A stretch of 64,000 bases of DNA, from the NCBI RefSeq assembly GCF_002289575.1, contig NZ_NTGA01000014.1, forward strand, positions 89,941 through 153,940, written 5' to 3'. Below the pieces are notes generated by a model that did not search any database, was not told the DNA's origin, and saw only the letters and a program-made list of their open reading frames with translations. Shown here one piece after another: positions 8,451-17,543 of this stretch. Position numbers and translations under genes: made by a program. The stretch is from Dietzia natronolimnaea (GTDB lineage: Bacteria; Actinomycetota; Actinomycetes; Mycobacteriales; Mycobacteriaceae). Numbering within the stretch: the stretch's first letter is position 1; the number at the start of each line of letters is the position of its first letter.

Positions 8451-10147
8451 CCCTGGAGTCCGCCCTCACCCTGTTCGTCGCCGTCCCGCTGTTGACGGCG
8501 GGAGTGCTCGTCGCGGTCGCCTCGAGGACCCGGCTGATCCTCACCGTGCTGTTCGCGGTGCTCGTGGCGCAGTTGGCCGCGGCCGTCGCCACCGTGCGGT
8601 GGGTGGCGGACGGCTCGGTCGTGGTGCACCAGGTCGCATTGTGGGCACCCGGGGTGTCCATCCCGTTCGTGCTCGACATGTTCTCCGCGCTCGTGCTCAC
8701 GGTGACGAGCCTGTTGACGCTCACATGCGCGGCCTTCGCGGTCGCGGCCGGCGAGGCCTACAAGAGGTTCTACCCTCCGCTGGTACTCCTGGTGACCGCC
8801 GGCGTCAACGGCGCTCTGCTCACCGGGGACCTGTTCAACTTCTTCGTCTTTGTCGAGGTCATGCTCCTGCCCTCCTACGGGCTCATGATGATCACCCGAT
8901 CCGGGCGGGCGAGCGTGGCCGGCGTCGCGGCCTCGCGCCTCTACATCTCGGTGAACCTCCTCGCCTCGACCATCCTGTTGATCGGGGTCGCGCTGATCTA
9001 CGGGCTCACGGGGACCGTCAACATCGCCCAGCTCCACGGCGCCGCCTCGGAGGACACGGCCGTCGCGGTGGCCACCGCCCTCGTGCTCTTCGCGCTCGCG
9101 ATCAAGGCGGCGGTGGTCCCCGTGCACGGGTGGCTGGCGCGCGCGTACCCCAAGATGTCCCCCGCGGTCACCGCGATGTTCTCCGGCCTGCACACCAAGA
9201 TCGCGATCTACGCGATATACCGCATCTACGCGGTGATCTTCGACGGCGACTCGCGCTATCTGTGGGTGGGGGTCGTCGTGTTCTCGGCGACCATGCTGAT
9301 CGGCGTGCTCGGCGCCGTGGGCGAGGCCGCGCCCCGCTCGATCCTCGCGTTCCACATGGTCAGCCAGATCGGCTACATCCTGCTGGGAGTCGCGCTGTTC
9401 GGCCCCATCGGCCTCACCGCCGGCATCTTCTATCTGCTGCACCACATGATCGTCAAGGCCGCGTTGTTCCTGGCGATCGGCGCGATCGAGGTGCGCTACG
9501 GACCCCGGCGGCTCGGGCAGCTCTCGGGTCTGGCCAAGACCGAACCCCTCATCGCGATCGCCTTCTTCGCCTCCGCGATGTCGCTGGCCGGGATCCCGCC
9601 CTTCTCCGGTTTCGTGGCCAAGCTCAGCCTGATCATCGCAGCCCTGGACGCCGGCCAGATCGCCGCCGCGGCCGTCGCGGTGGTGGTGAGCATCCTGACC
9701 CTGCTGTCGATGCTCAAGATCTGGACCGGGATCTTCCTGGGCGAACCCACGCCCACCGACTCCCGCACGCTCCCGGAGGGTCTGGACCCGGCGTACTCGG
9801 ACGCGACGGGCATCCCCGACGGCAGGGACCGCGACGGGCGGCACCGCGACGGCGTCGAGATCACCGCCGCCGCTTCGGGCGCCACGGCGACCGCCACAGC
9901 GGCTCGGGCATCCACCACCGCCACTGACACCGCCGCCGCCACCGACACCTCGGAAGCCGGCTCGCCCGACCCGGTCATCGTGCCCCCGGGCCGCCGGATC
10001 GGCCTGGCACTGGCGGCGCCCGCCCTGGCGTTGTCCGTGGTGACGCTGGCGTTGGGCCTGGGGGGTCAGCTCCTGCTCGAGCTGTCCGGGACCGCCGCGG
10101 CCAACCTCTACGATCCGACCACCTACATCCAGGCGGTGCTCGGATGA
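8447..10147 (+). CDS. mrpD: Mrp antiporter subunit D with long low-complexity insertion
   Basis: 566 residues, against about 490-500 for typical MrpD. It is a NuoM/N-like channel subunit with E137 in FVEVMLLPSYGL and K220 in ALAIKAAVVPVHGWL, both needed for proton transfer in the family, plus HMIVKAALFLAIGA and GIPPFSGFVAK further on. The additional length is a loop near residues 440-510, starting with repeated DGRD/DG units and continuing as an Ala/Thr-rich tract, placed just before the last membrane helix. The tract is probably a disordered cytoplasmic or periplasmic loop. Start ATG overlaps mrpC. Confidence 0.92.
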   Translation: MTLESALTLFVAVPLLTAGVLVAVASRTRLILTVLFAVLVAQLAAAVATVRWVADGSVVVHQVALWAPGVSIPFVLDMFSALVLTVTSLLTLTCAAFAVAAGEAYKRFYPPLVLLVTAGVNGALLTGDLFNFFVFVEVMLLPSYGLMMITRSGRASVAGVAASRLYISVNLLASTILLIGVALIYGLTGTVNIAQLHGAASEDTAVAVATALVLFALAIKAAVVPVHGWLARAYPKMSPAVTAMFSGLHTKIAIYAIYRIYAVIFDGDSRYLWVGVVVFSATMLIGVLGAVGEAAPRSILAFHMVSQIGYILLGVALFGPIGLTAGIFYLLHHMIVKAALFLAIGAIEVRYGPRRLGQLSGLAKTEPLIAIAFFASAMSLAGIPPFSGFVAKLSLIIAALDAGQIAAAAVAVVVSILTLLSMLKIWTGIFLGEPTPTDSRTLPEGLDPAYSDATGIPDGRDRDGRHRDGVEITAAASGATATATAARASTTATDTAAATDTSEAGSPDPVIVPPGRRIGLALAAPALALSVVTLALGLGGQLLLELSGTAAANLYDPTTYIQAVLG

Positions 10148-10509
10148 CCTCCACCCTGACCTGGCCACTGCGGATCGCGTGGTTCCTGCTCTGGTTCTTC
10201 TGGCAACAGACCACCACCAGCGCGAAGGTCGTCCGCGACGCCTTCCGGCCCCACGCCTCGATCACGCCGGGCTTCGTGCGGTTCCCCACCAGGTGCCGCA
10301 GCGAACTCGAGGTGACGGTGCTGTCCTCCCTCATCACCCTGACGCCGGGGACCCTGACCCTGGGCGCGCATCACCCCGGGGACGGTGAGGACTGGGAGAT
10401 CGTGGTCCACGGCATGTACTTCCCGGATCCCGACGACCTGACCGCGTCGCTACACGATATGGAGAACCACATGCTGCGGGCGATCCGGAGGAAGGGGCTG
10501 GCCCGATGA
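10144..10509 (+). CDS. mrpE: Mrp antiporter subunit E
   Basis: 121 residues. A short N-terminal membrane segment (ITWFLLWFFWQQ-like, about residues 8-25) is followed by a soluble domain with the MnhE motif SLITLTPGTLTLGAHHP and a cytosolic alpha/beta fold containing the V-HGMYF strand. It lacks the two extra N-terminal helices of longer MrpE proteins. It is a structural subunit of the Mrp complex. Start and stop overlap mrpD and mrpF by four bases each. Confidence 0.9.
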   Translation: MTSTLTWPLRIAWFLLWFFWQQTTTSAKVVRDAFRPHASITPGFVRFPTRCRSELEVTVLSSLITLTPGTLTLGAHHPGDGEDWEIVVHGMYFPDPDDLTASLHDMENHMLRAIRRKGLAR

Positions 10510-10763
10510 TCGTCGTCGACATCGCCATCGTCCTGGTCTCCATCGCGGCGATCCTGTCCTCCTACCGCATGATCCGCGGCCCCCACGCTGGGGACCGCGC
10601 CATCGCGGCGGACCTGCTCTTCTTCGCGTTCATCGCCCTTCTCGCCCTGGTCGGCGTGAGAGTGGACAGCCCCTTCGTCTACGACCTGGTCCTGGTCGCG
10701 ACACTGGTTGGCCTGGTCTCCGCCCTCTCGCTGGCCCGACTCATGTCCGGAGGTAGGCGATGA
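10506..10763 (+). CDS. mrpF: Mrp antiporter subunit F
   Basis: 85 residues forming three membrane helices, with the MnhF signature RMIRGPHAGDRAIAADLL between the first and second and a conserved Asp in VRVDSPFVYDL. It is part of the E-F-G module of the Mrp complex. Overlaps of four bases at both ends place it firmly in the operon. Confidence 0.92.
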   Translation: MIVVDIAIVLVSIAAILSSYRMIRGPHAGDRAIAADLLFFAFIALLALVGVRVDSPFVYDLVLVATLVGLVSALSLARLMSGGRR

Positions 10764-11137
10764 ACTGGGAACTGCTCGCGACAGTCCTGGGATCGGTCTC
10801 CGTCCTCGTCGGCGCGGTGGTGTTCCTCGGCGGCGCCATCGGTCTCCTGCGATTCCCCGACCTCTACGTCCGGTCGTCGGCCATCGGTGCGGCCGCCGGG
10901 CTCGGGCTGGTCTTCGTGATCGCGGGCGCCTTCCTGCTGCACCCCACCTGGGAGGCCGCGCCCAAGGTGGCGGTGGCCGCCCTCCTCCAGTTCGCCTCCT
11001 CGGCGATCGGCGCGATGTACATCGCGCGCGCCGGGTTACTCTCCGGGGCCGCGCCCACCACCGCGACCCGCTACTCGCAGATCGAGTTCACGACCGGGCC
11101 ACCGACCGACTCCACGGAGGTGACACGAGATGACTGA
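10760..11137 (+). CDS. mrpG: Mrp antiporter subunit G
   Basis: 125 residues, three membrane helices, with GAIGLLRFPDLYVRSSAIGAA, the typical MnhG signature. The last ~30 residues are a soluble Thr-rich tail. It completes the first Mrp operon. Its last eight bases overlap the start of mgtE, so the magnesium channel gene is part of the same transcription unit. Confidence 0.92.
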   Translation: MNWELLATVLGSVSVLVGAVVFLGGAIGLLRFPDLYVRSSAIGAAAGLGLVFVIAGAFLLHPTWEAAPKVAVAALLQFASSAIGAMYIARAGLLSGAAPTTATRYSQIEFTTGPPTDSTEVTRDD

Positions 11138-12578
11138 CCCACGCGATCTCGCGGATGATCCCGCAGCACCACCGACCGACGCCACCGGGTTCGCGCTCAT
11201 CGACGCGTCCGTCGATGACGACGCCTCCTACGGCGAGATGAGCCTCGACGAGGCGACGCGGCGCCTCGCCAGGCTGCGCGCACGCGGCGACCTGCGAGCG
11301 GCCTCCCACCTCATGGACTCGCTCCCCGACCAGGTCGTCGTGGACATGTTCGAGCGCAGCACCGACAGGGACCTGGCCGTCGCGTTCCGCCTGCTGCCCA
11401 AGGGACGCGCGCTCGTGGTGTTCGAGGCCCTCGACGCCCCGGTGCAATCGGATCTTCTCCGGGGCCTGCGTGAGGAGCAGGTCGCCCACCTCTTCGAGGA
11501 ACTCGACCCCGACGACCGCGTGGCGCTCATGGACGAGCTCCCGGCCCTCGTCGCCACCCGCCTCCTCCGCGGCCTCCCTCCCGAGGAACGGGCCCTCACC
11601 AACGAGATACTCGGCTACCCGGCCGGCTCCATCGGCCGAAGGATGACGCCGGAGTTCGTCTCGGCACGACCCGAGATGACGGCCGAGCAGGCGCTCGCCA
11701 GGGTCCACGACCGGCTCGCCGACGTGGAGACCATTTACACGATCCCCGTGGTGGACCAGGGCCGCCGACTGATCGGAGTGGTCGGTCTGCGCTCGCTGAT
11801 GGGCGCGGATCCCCGCGAGCTCGTCGGGGACCTCATGAACGACGCCATCTCGATCCACGCCCGGGCCTCCGAGGAGGAGGCCGCCCGTCTCAGCGCGGAC
11901 GAGCGGGTGATCGTCCTGCCCATCACGGACGAGGAGGACCGCCTCGTGGGCATCCTCACCGTCGACGACGCGCTGCGGATCCTCGAGGACGCCGAGACCG
12001 AGGACGCGGCCCGCCAGGGTGGCGCCGAGCCCCTTCGTCGGCCGTACCTCTCCACGCCCGTCCGGTCCATCGTCCGCTCCCGCGTGGTGTGGCTGCTGGT
12101 GCTCGCCCTGGGCGCCGCGCTCACCGTGCAGGTGTTGGCGGTGTTCGAGACCACCCTGGAGCAGGTGGTGGCGCTGTCGCTGTTCGTGCCGCTCATCATC
12201 GGTACGGGCGGCAACACCGGTAACCAGGCGGCCACGACCGTCACGCGTGCGCTGGCGCTCGGCGACGTCCGGCCCCGCGACGCCCTACGGGTGCTCGTGC
12301 AGGAGGTACGGACCGGGTTCATCCTGGGCCTGGCTCTAGGCGGCGTGGGTCTTCTCGCCGCCGGGTTCATCTTCGGTTTCGACTTCGGTCTGGTCATCGG
12401 CCTGACACTGCTGGCGTTGTGCACCATCGCCGCCACCGTGGGCGGGCTCATGCCGCTGCTCGCGCAGTCCGTCAAGGCCGACCCCGCCGTGTTCTCCAAC
12501 CCGTTCATCACGACGTTCGTGGACGCGATCGGGCTGATCGTCTACTTCCTCATCGCCCGCTCCGTGCTGGGGTTGTAG
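11130..12578 (+). CDS. mgtE: MgtE-type magnesium channel/transporter
   Basis: 482 residues in the order: superhelical N domain (about 20-150), paired CBS domains (about 165-290) that sense cytosolic Mg2+, then five membrane helices (about 310-480). The pore region has TGGNTGNQAATT, and the final helices contain NPFITTFVDAIGLIVYF with the Asp that lines the ion path. It imports Mg2+ when cytosolic levels are low. GGAGG lies 11 bases before ATG. The gene overlaps mrpG by eight bases and is followed 37 bases later by a second Mrp-like operon, so Mg2+ flux is genetically tied to proton/cation exchange here. Confidence 0.93.
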   Translation: MTDPRDLADDPAAPPTDATGFALIDASVDDDASYGEMSLDEATRRLARLRARGDLRAASHLMDSLPDQVVVDMFERSTDRDLAVAFRLLPKGRALVVFEALDAPVQSDLLRGLREEQVAHLFEELDPDDRVALMDELPALVATRLLRGLPPEERALTNEILGYPAGSIGRRMTPEFVSARPEMTAEQALARVHDRLADVETIYTIPVVDQGRRLIGVVGLRSLMGADPRELVGDLMNDAISIHARASEEEAARLSADERVIVLPITDEEDRLVGILTVDDALRILEDAETEDAARQGGAEPLRRPYLSTPVRSIVRSRVVWLLVLALGAALTVQVLAVFETTLEQVVALSLFVPLIIGTGGNTGNQAATTVTRALALGDVRPRDALRVLVQEVRTGFILGLALGGVGLLAAGFIFGFDFGLVIGLTLLALCTIAATVGGLMPLLAQSVKADPAVFSNPFITTFVDAIGLIVYFLIARSVLGL

Positions 12579-12615
12579 TGCACGGTCCCGCGTCAAGGCC
12601 GGAGGGATCGTCGCC

Positions 12616-12876
12616 GTGGACCCGGTGACCGTCGTCCTGCAGGCCCTGGTGATCGTGCTGGTGCTCAACATCCTGGCGTGCCTGGTCCGGGTGGTCCGCG
12701 GACCCGCCCCGCGGGACCGCGTGGCCGGGGTCGTCCTGGCCGGTACCACCGGGGCGGCGTCGCTGGCGGTGCTCTCGGTGATCGGCCCTCTTCCGTCGCT
12801 GCGTGACGCAGGGCTCGTCCTGGTGGCGCTGGCCCTGGTCCTCACCGTCACGATGGTCACCGCCCGCCCGCGATGA
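12616..12876 (+). CDS. Mrp-like subunit F of second cluster
   Basis: 86 residues, three membrane helices, with VRVVRGPAPRDRVAGVVLAG matching the MnhF signature R-x-x-RGP-x-x-x-DR. It differs strongly from the mrpF at 10.5 kb, so this is not a recent duplication. GTG start with GGAGG 12 bases upstream. It opens the second Mrp-like operon, an unusual position because F normally follows E. Confidence 0.85.
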   Translation: MDPVTVVLQALVIVLVLNILACLVRVVRGPAPRDRVAGVVLAGTTGAASLAVLSVIGPLPSLRDAGLVLVALALVLTVTMVTARPR

Positions 12877-13172
12877 GTGGTGCGAGCGCCGTCCTCGACG
12901 TCGCGGTGGTCATCGCCGCCGTGCTCGGAGCCCTGTTCTTCACCGCCGGGACGGTCGGACTGCTCCGATTCCCGGACCTGCGCAGCCGCCTCCACGCCAT
13001 CACGAAGGCGGACACCCTCGGGCTGGGGTTCGTGATGCTCGCGCTCTCACTCCGGGCGGACTCGGGCTGGGAGGTCGCCAAGTACGCCACCATCTGGGTG
13101 CTCGGGATGGCCGTCGCGGCCGTGGCCGCCACCCTGCTCGCCGCGGAGCCGGACCGGGGGGCGACGCCGTGA
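12873..13172 (+). CDS. Mrp-like subunit G of second cluster
   Basis: 99 residues with three membrane helices and GTVGLLRFPDLRSRLHAITKAD, the MnhG signature, including the KAD-TLG continuation seen in many MrpG proteins. It is shorter than the first-cluster G because it lacks the soluble tail. ATG overlaps the preceding stop and its own stop overlaps the next GTG. Confidence 0.87.
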   Translation: MSGASAVLDVAVVIAAVLGALFFTAGTVGLLRFPDLRSRLHAITKADTLGLGFVMLALSLRADSGWEVAKYATIWVLGMAVAAVAATLLAAEPDRGATP

Positions 13173-14170
13173 TCGATACCGTGATCGATGCCGGCGCGGT
13201 CGACATCGTGGTGGGCGGCGCGGCCCTCGCCGCGGCCGCCGTGGCACTCACCGTGCGGGACCGCCTCACCGCGCTCGTTTCGTTCGTCCTTCTCGGCGGA
13301 CTCCTCGCGCTCGTGTGGGCCGGGGTCCGCGCACCGGACGTCGCGCTCGCCGAGGCCGCCATCGGGACCGGGGTGACCGGCGCGCTTCTCGTGGACGCCG
13401 TGGCCGACCGCCGTCGGGGCACCGCCCCGCGGATCGGTCGCGCCGGCGTCGCGGTGTGGTCGGTCGGTGCCTTGATCGGCGCCGGGTTCGCCGCGCTGCT
13501 GCTGCGGGCGGTCCTCGCCTCGGACGGATCGGACCGCCACCCCCCGCTCAACGACACCGTCGCCGAGGCGATGGACACCACCGCCACCGGGCATCCCATC
13601 ACCGCGGTCCTGCTGGACTTCCGTGCCTACGACACGTTGCTCGAGGTCGCGGTGATCCTCGTGGCCGTGGTGGGGGCGTTCGCCCTGGCCTCCGTCGCGC
13701 CGCGGACACCGCGCTCCCCCGTGCCATGGGCTGTCGGGGACCGGGCCGGCGGGGCCGTGACCGGCCCAGTCCACCGTTCGCTCGCCGACTTCCTCCGGCT
13801 GGCCTCACCCGTCCTGCTCCTCCTCGCGGCGTGGCTCCTGTTCGCCGGTGCCTACCGCCCGGGCGGGGCGTTCCAGGGCGGGGCGGCCGTCGCGGGCGTG
13901 ATGATCCTCGCGACCCTGGCCGGGGTGCCGCCCGGGATCCTGCACGGCAGCCGCGGCCGGTGGCTCGTGGTGGTCGGCCCCGCCGCGTTCCTCGCCGCCG
14001 GGGGCCTGGGACTGCTGCTGGCCGGCCACTGGCTTGCGATGCCCCCGGGGTGGGAGTCGGCGGCGACGATCGGCGTCGAGACCGCGCTCACCGTCTCCAT
14101 CGGGGCGGGTCTGACCCTCATCTTCCTGGCGGTACGCAGGGACACCTCGCGGATCGGGGACGGGCGCTAG
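13169..14170 (+). CDS. Fused MrpA C-terminal domain and MrpB (A'B')
   Basis: 333 residues. Residues ~10-80 resemble the DUF4040/MBH-E type region of MrpA (LTVRDRLTALVSFVLLGGLL, APDVALAEAAIGTGVTGALL). Residues ~110-175 match the second MrpA segment (TAVLLDFRAYDTLLEVAVIL, equivalent to the LVDYRALDTLGELTVL segment of the mrpA at 5.1 kb). Residues ~200-330 are an MnhB domain with GAYRPGGAFQGGA. The large antiporter-like N-terminal part of MrpA is missing and is presumably supplied by separate genes downstream. GTG 13169 is chosen because it overlaps the previous stop; longer in-frame readings run through gene G in the wrong frame. Confidence 0.82.
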   Translation: MIDTVIDAGAVDIVVGGAALAAAAVALTVRDRLTALVSFVLLGGLLALVWAGVRAPDVALAEAAIGTGVTGALLVDAVADRRRGTAPRIGRAGVAVWSVGALIGAGFAALLLRAVLASDGSDRHPPLNDTVAEAMDTTATGHPITAVLLDFRAYDTLLEVAVILVAVVGAFALASVAPRTPRSPVPWAVGDRAGGAVTGPVHRSLADFLRLASPVLLLLAAWLLFAGAYRPGGAFQGGAAVAGVMILATLAGVPPGILHGSRGRWLVVVGPAAFLAAGGLGLLLAGHWLAMPPGWESAATIGVETALTVSIGAGLTLIFLAVRRDTSRIGDGR

Positions 14171-14494
14171 ATGAGCTCCTTCGCGTGGTACTCGACCGTC
14201 GGCAGCGTCCTCGTGGCGTCGGGACTCGTGGTGATGCTGCTGGCCGCGGACCGCTTCCGCAGGCTCGTCGCCCTCAACGTGGCCGCCTCCGGCACGCTGG
14301 TGGTCCTGTTGGCCGTCGCCGGACGGGCGGAGGAACCCGACCCCGTCCCCCACGCCCTCGCGCTCACCGGCATCGTGATCACCGTGGCGTTCACCGGGCT
14401 CGGGGTCGTGCTCGCGCGCCGCATCGACGAGCTGGACGAGCCAAGCGAGCCAGACGAGCCAGGCGAAGAAGGCGACGGGGGGCGGGACCGGTGA
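14171..14494 (+). CDS. Mrp-like subunit C of second cluster
   Basis: 107 residues, three membrane helices, NuoK/MnhC-like, with DPVPHALALTGIVITVAFTG corresponding to the subunit C signature, and an acidic Glu/Asp/Pro tail. ATG follows directly on the TAG of the previous gene, so ribosomes can re-initiate. It resembles the first-cluster C only in the signature region. Confidence 0.87.
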   Translation: MSSFAWYSTVGSVLVASGLVVMLLAADRFRRLVALNVAASGTLVVLLAVAGRAEEPDPVPHALALTGIVITVAFTGLGVVLARRIDELDEPSEPDEPGEEGDGGRDR

Positions 14495-15999
14495 CCGCCC
14501 CCTCCGCCGCGGCGGCGTTGGTGCCGGGCGTCGTGTTGCTCCCGTTGGCGGCGGCGGTCCTCGTCGTCGTCGTCCCCACCGCCGCCCGGCGGGTGATCGG
14601 ACTGATCGCGGCGCTCCTCACCGCCGCGACGGGGATCGCGGTGGTGGCTCTGGTCGTCGCGCACGGGCCGCTCGCGGTGTCCCTCGGCGGACACCGACCC
14701 CCGCTCGGCATCTCGCTGCGCGCGGACGGGATCAGTGCAGCGTTCCTGCTGCTCTCCGCGGTGGTCGGGGCCGTGGTGTCGGTCCACGCGTCGGCTCACC
14801 CTCCCTCGACCGGCGTCACCGGGTCCAGGGACTGGTTCTGGCCGACATGGCTGCTCGCGTGGTCGGGCCTGGCGGCGGTGTTCGTCTCGGGCGACCTGTT
14901 CAACCTGTACGTCGCCCTGGAGATCGTCGGCCTCGCGGCAGTCCTACTGGTCGCCCTGGGCGGACCGGACGCCTGGCGGGCGGCCTTCCGCTACCTCATC
15001 GTGGCGGTCGCGGGCTCACTGCTGTTCCTACTGGCGCTGACGCTCGTGTACTCCGCCACCGGGACCCTCGACCTCGCGCTCGCGGGCGAGCGTCTGGCCG
15101 GGTCGGACGACGGCCCCCTCCTCACGGCCGTCCTGGCGCTGACGATGGCGGGCATGGCACTCAAGTCGGCGGTGTTCCCGCTCCACGGGTGGCTGCCCGG
15201 GGCCCACGGGCAGGCCCCGGCGGCGGTGAGCCCGATCCTGTCGGGCCTCGTGGTCAAAGCGTCGTTCGTCGTCGCCATCCGGGTGTGGACCGAGGTCACC
15301 GGTCCCGTCACCGGCGTGGCGGTGGTGATCGGCGTCGCGGCGGCCGGGTCGATCCTGTGGGCCGGCCTGGCCGCACTCCGCGCCACCGGGTTCAAGCGGC
15401 TCGTCGCGTACTCCACCGTCTCCCAGGTCGGATACCTGTTCCTCTTCTTCCCGCTCGCCGCCGCCGCCGACCGGCAGGGGATTCCCGCGACGGTGGCCCT
15501 GGGCGCGGTGGTGACCCTCGCCGTGGCGCACGGGCTCGCCAAGTCGGCCCTCTTCCTGGCCGCGGGCATCTTCAAGGAGCAGCTCGGGAACGACCGGATC
15601 GACTCCCTCACCGGGCGGGGCGCCGAGCTGCCGGTGGTGACCATGGCGATAGGGATCTGCGCGGTCAGCCTGGCCGGGCTCCCCGTGACTCTCGGCTTCG
15701 CCGGCAAGTGGCAGCTGCTCTCCGCTGCCGTCGAGGTCCGGGCCTGGTGGATCGTGGCGGTGGTGGCGGCGGGCACGCTCGTGGCCGCCGGGTACCTGCT
15801 GCGCCCACTGCAGGCCCTGCTGACCGGGGCGGCCGAGGACGGCATCGACTCCGCACCGCACCGGGCGCGCCCCGCCCCGCCCCGCGTCGTGACCGTGCTC
15901 CCCCTCCTGCTCGCGCTGGTGACCGTCGGCGCGACCTTCGCGTCCGTCCCGCTCGCCGAGCTCGCGACCGTCGGCCTGACCCCGGGGGTCCAGCCATGA
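14491..15999 (+). CDS. Antiporter-like subunit D1 of second Mrp-like cluster
   Basis: 502 residues, about 14 membrane helices. The proton-path residues are present: E144 in YVALEIVGLAAVLL and K225 in MALKSAVFPLHGWLPGAHGQA, plus KRLVAYSTVSQVGYLFLF and GLAKSALFLAAGIF. Among the three large subunits of this cluster it is the one closest to MrpD/NuoN. GTG 14491 overlaps the previous stop; a longer in-frame extension upstream would traverse two well-supported genes and is rejected. Confidence 0.88.
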   Translation: MTAPSAAAALVPGVVLLPLAAAVLVVVVPTAARRVIGLIAALLTAATGIAVVALVVAHGPLAVSLGGHRPPLGISLRADGISAAFLLLSAVVGAVVSVHASAHPPSTGVTGSRDWFWPTWLLAWSGLAAVFVSGDLFNLYVALEIVGLAAVLLVALGGPDAWRAAFRYLIVAVAGSLLFLLALTLVYSATGTLDLALAGERLAGSDDGPLLTAVLALTMAGMALKSAVFPLHGWLPGAHGQAPAAVSPILSGLVVKASFVVAIRVWTEVTGPVTGVAVVIGVAAAGSILWAGLAALRATGFKRLVAYSTVSQVGYLFLFFPLAAAADRQGIPATVALGAVVTLAVAHGLAKSALFLAAGIFKEQLGNDRIDSLTGRGAELPVVTMAIGICAVSLAGLPVTLGFAGKWQLLSAAVEVRAWWIVAVVAAGTLVAAGYLLRPLQALLTGAAEDGIDSAPHRARPAPPRVVTVLPLLLALVTVGATFASVPLAELATVGLTPGVQP

Positions 16000-17543
16000 C
16001 CGACCTCGTGGACCTCCTGCCGGGCAGCCTGCTCGTCCTGTCGCCGCTGGCGATCTCGCTCGTCACCGCCGTGGCCGTCTTCCTCATCCCCGAGGGGGGA
16101 GTCCGCTCGAGATCGACCGTCAACCTCGGCGCCGCCGCGGTCAAGCTGGGACTCATCGCGCTGATGGTGCCGGTCGTGGTGGGCGGGGCCAGGCCCGAGT
16201 GGCGGACCGCGCTGCTGCCGGGGATCGACTTCGTCCTGCGCATCGAGCCCCTGTCCCTGCTGTTCGCGGGACTGTCGTCCCTGCTATGGCTGCTGACCAC
16301 CGTGTACGCCATCGGATACCTCGAGGACCGCCCGCACCGCAGCCGGTTCTTCGGGTTCTTCGCCCTGTGCGTGACCGCGACCGTCGGGATCGCCTTCTCC
16401 GGGAACCTCGTGACGTTCCTGCTGTTCTACGAGCTGCTCACCCTGGTCACCTACCCACTGGTGGTGCACAACGGCACCGCGGCCGCGCGACGCTCCGGCC
16501 GCCTCTACATGCTGTACACCCTCGGCGGTGGGCTCAGCCTGCTCACCGGGATCGTCTGGCTCTCCGCCCTGGTCGGCGACGTCGAGTTCAGCCCGGGCGG
16601 GGTCGAGGCGGTGGGCGCACTCGCGGCGGACTCGCCGGCCACGGCCGTCGCGATCTTCGCCCTCATGGTCGCCGGCCTGGGCGTCAAGGCCGCGCTGTTC
16701 CCCCTCCACGGCTGGCTGCCCCGCGCGATGGTCGCGCCCGCACCCGTCAGTGCCCTGCTCCACGCGGTGGCCGTGGTCAAGGCGGGCGTGTTCGGCCTGG
16801 TCCGCGTGATCGACGATGTCTACGGCGTGGAGGTGGCCTCCGCTCTCGGGGTCCTCACGCCCCTGCTCGTCCTGGCCTCCTTCACCGTGCTCTACGGATC
16901 GGTGCGCGCGCTCTTCCAGGACGACCTCAAGAAGCGACTCGCCTACTCGACCGTCAGCCAGGTGTCCTACATCACGCTGGGGATCACCCTGGTCACCGCG
17001 GTGGGCACCGCCGGCGGCCTGGCCCACCTCGTGCACCAGGGCCTCATGAAGATCACCCTGTTCTTCTGCGCGGGGTTGTTCGCCGAGGTCCTGGGGATCA
17101 AGACCGTCTCGGCCCTGGCGGGACTGGGCCGACGCATGCCGTGGACGTGCGCGGCGTTCACCGTCGGCGCGTTCGGCATGATCGGTGTGCCCCCGGTCGC
17201 AGGGTTCATCTCCAAGTGGGAGCTGGGGCTCGGGGCGCTCGACTCGGAGAACCAGTGGGTGCTCTGGGTCCTGGTGGCCAGCGCGGTGCTCAACAGCGCG
17301 TACTTCCTGCCCCCCGTCGTGGCCATGTGGTTCCGACGCGCTGAAGAATCGCGCGGGGAGTCGCACCAGGATTCGCCGGAGGTGCCCGACTACCGACGCC
17401 GGCGGGGGCTCGAGGCCCCGGCCGCCCTCCTCGTCCCCGCGGTCATCACCGCCGGACTCTCCCTGGCCGTCGGGATCGTCGCCGCCGCCCCCTACGCCCC
17501 GCTGGCCATGGCCACCTTCATCGCGCGAGGGGTGTTCCCGTGA
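15996..17543 (+). CDS. Antiporter-like subunit D2 (NuoL/MrpA-N-like)
   Basis: 515 residues, about 14 membrane helices. E146 lies in LLFYELLTLVTYPLV and K231 in GLGVKAALFPLHGWLPRAM, followed by APAPVSALLHAVAVVKAG, which is the NuoL/MrpA form of the TM8 region. This suggests it stands in for the missing N-terminal half of MrpA. DDLKKRLAYSTVSQVSYITL and GVPPVAGFISKW are also present. It is not followed by the lateral helix of NuoL. The start ATG overlaps the D1 stop. Confidence 0.87.
   Translation: MTDLVDLLPGSLLVLSPLAISLVTAVAVFLIPEGGVRSRSTVNLGAAAVKLGLIALMVPVVVGGARPEWRTALLPGIDFVLRIEPLSLLFAGLSSLLWLLTTVYAIGYLEDRPHRSRFFGFFALCVTATVGIAFSGNLVTFLLFYELLTLVTYPLVVHNGTAAARRSGRLYMLYTLGGGLSLLTGIVWLSALVGDVEFSPGGVEAVGALAADSPATAVAIFALMVAGLGVKAALFPLHGWLPRAMVAPAPVSALLHAVAVVKAGVFGLVRVIDDVYGVEVASALGVLTPLLVLASFTVLYGSVRALFQDDLKKRLAYSTVSQVSYITLGITLVTAVGTAGGLAHLVHQGLMKITLFFCAGLFAEVLGIKTVSALAGLGRRMPWTCAAFTVGAFGMIGVPPVAGFISKWELGLGALDSENQWVLWVLVASAVLNSAYFLPPVVAMWFRRAEESRGESHQDSPEVPDYRRRRGLEAPAALLVPAVITAGLSLAVGIVAAAPYAPLAMATFIARGVFP

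Noticed and set aside
12803..14170. Longer version of the A'B' subunit
   Set aside because: The first part reads out of frame through the clear subunit G gene; GTG 13169 overlaps the preceding stop in the same style as its neighbours.
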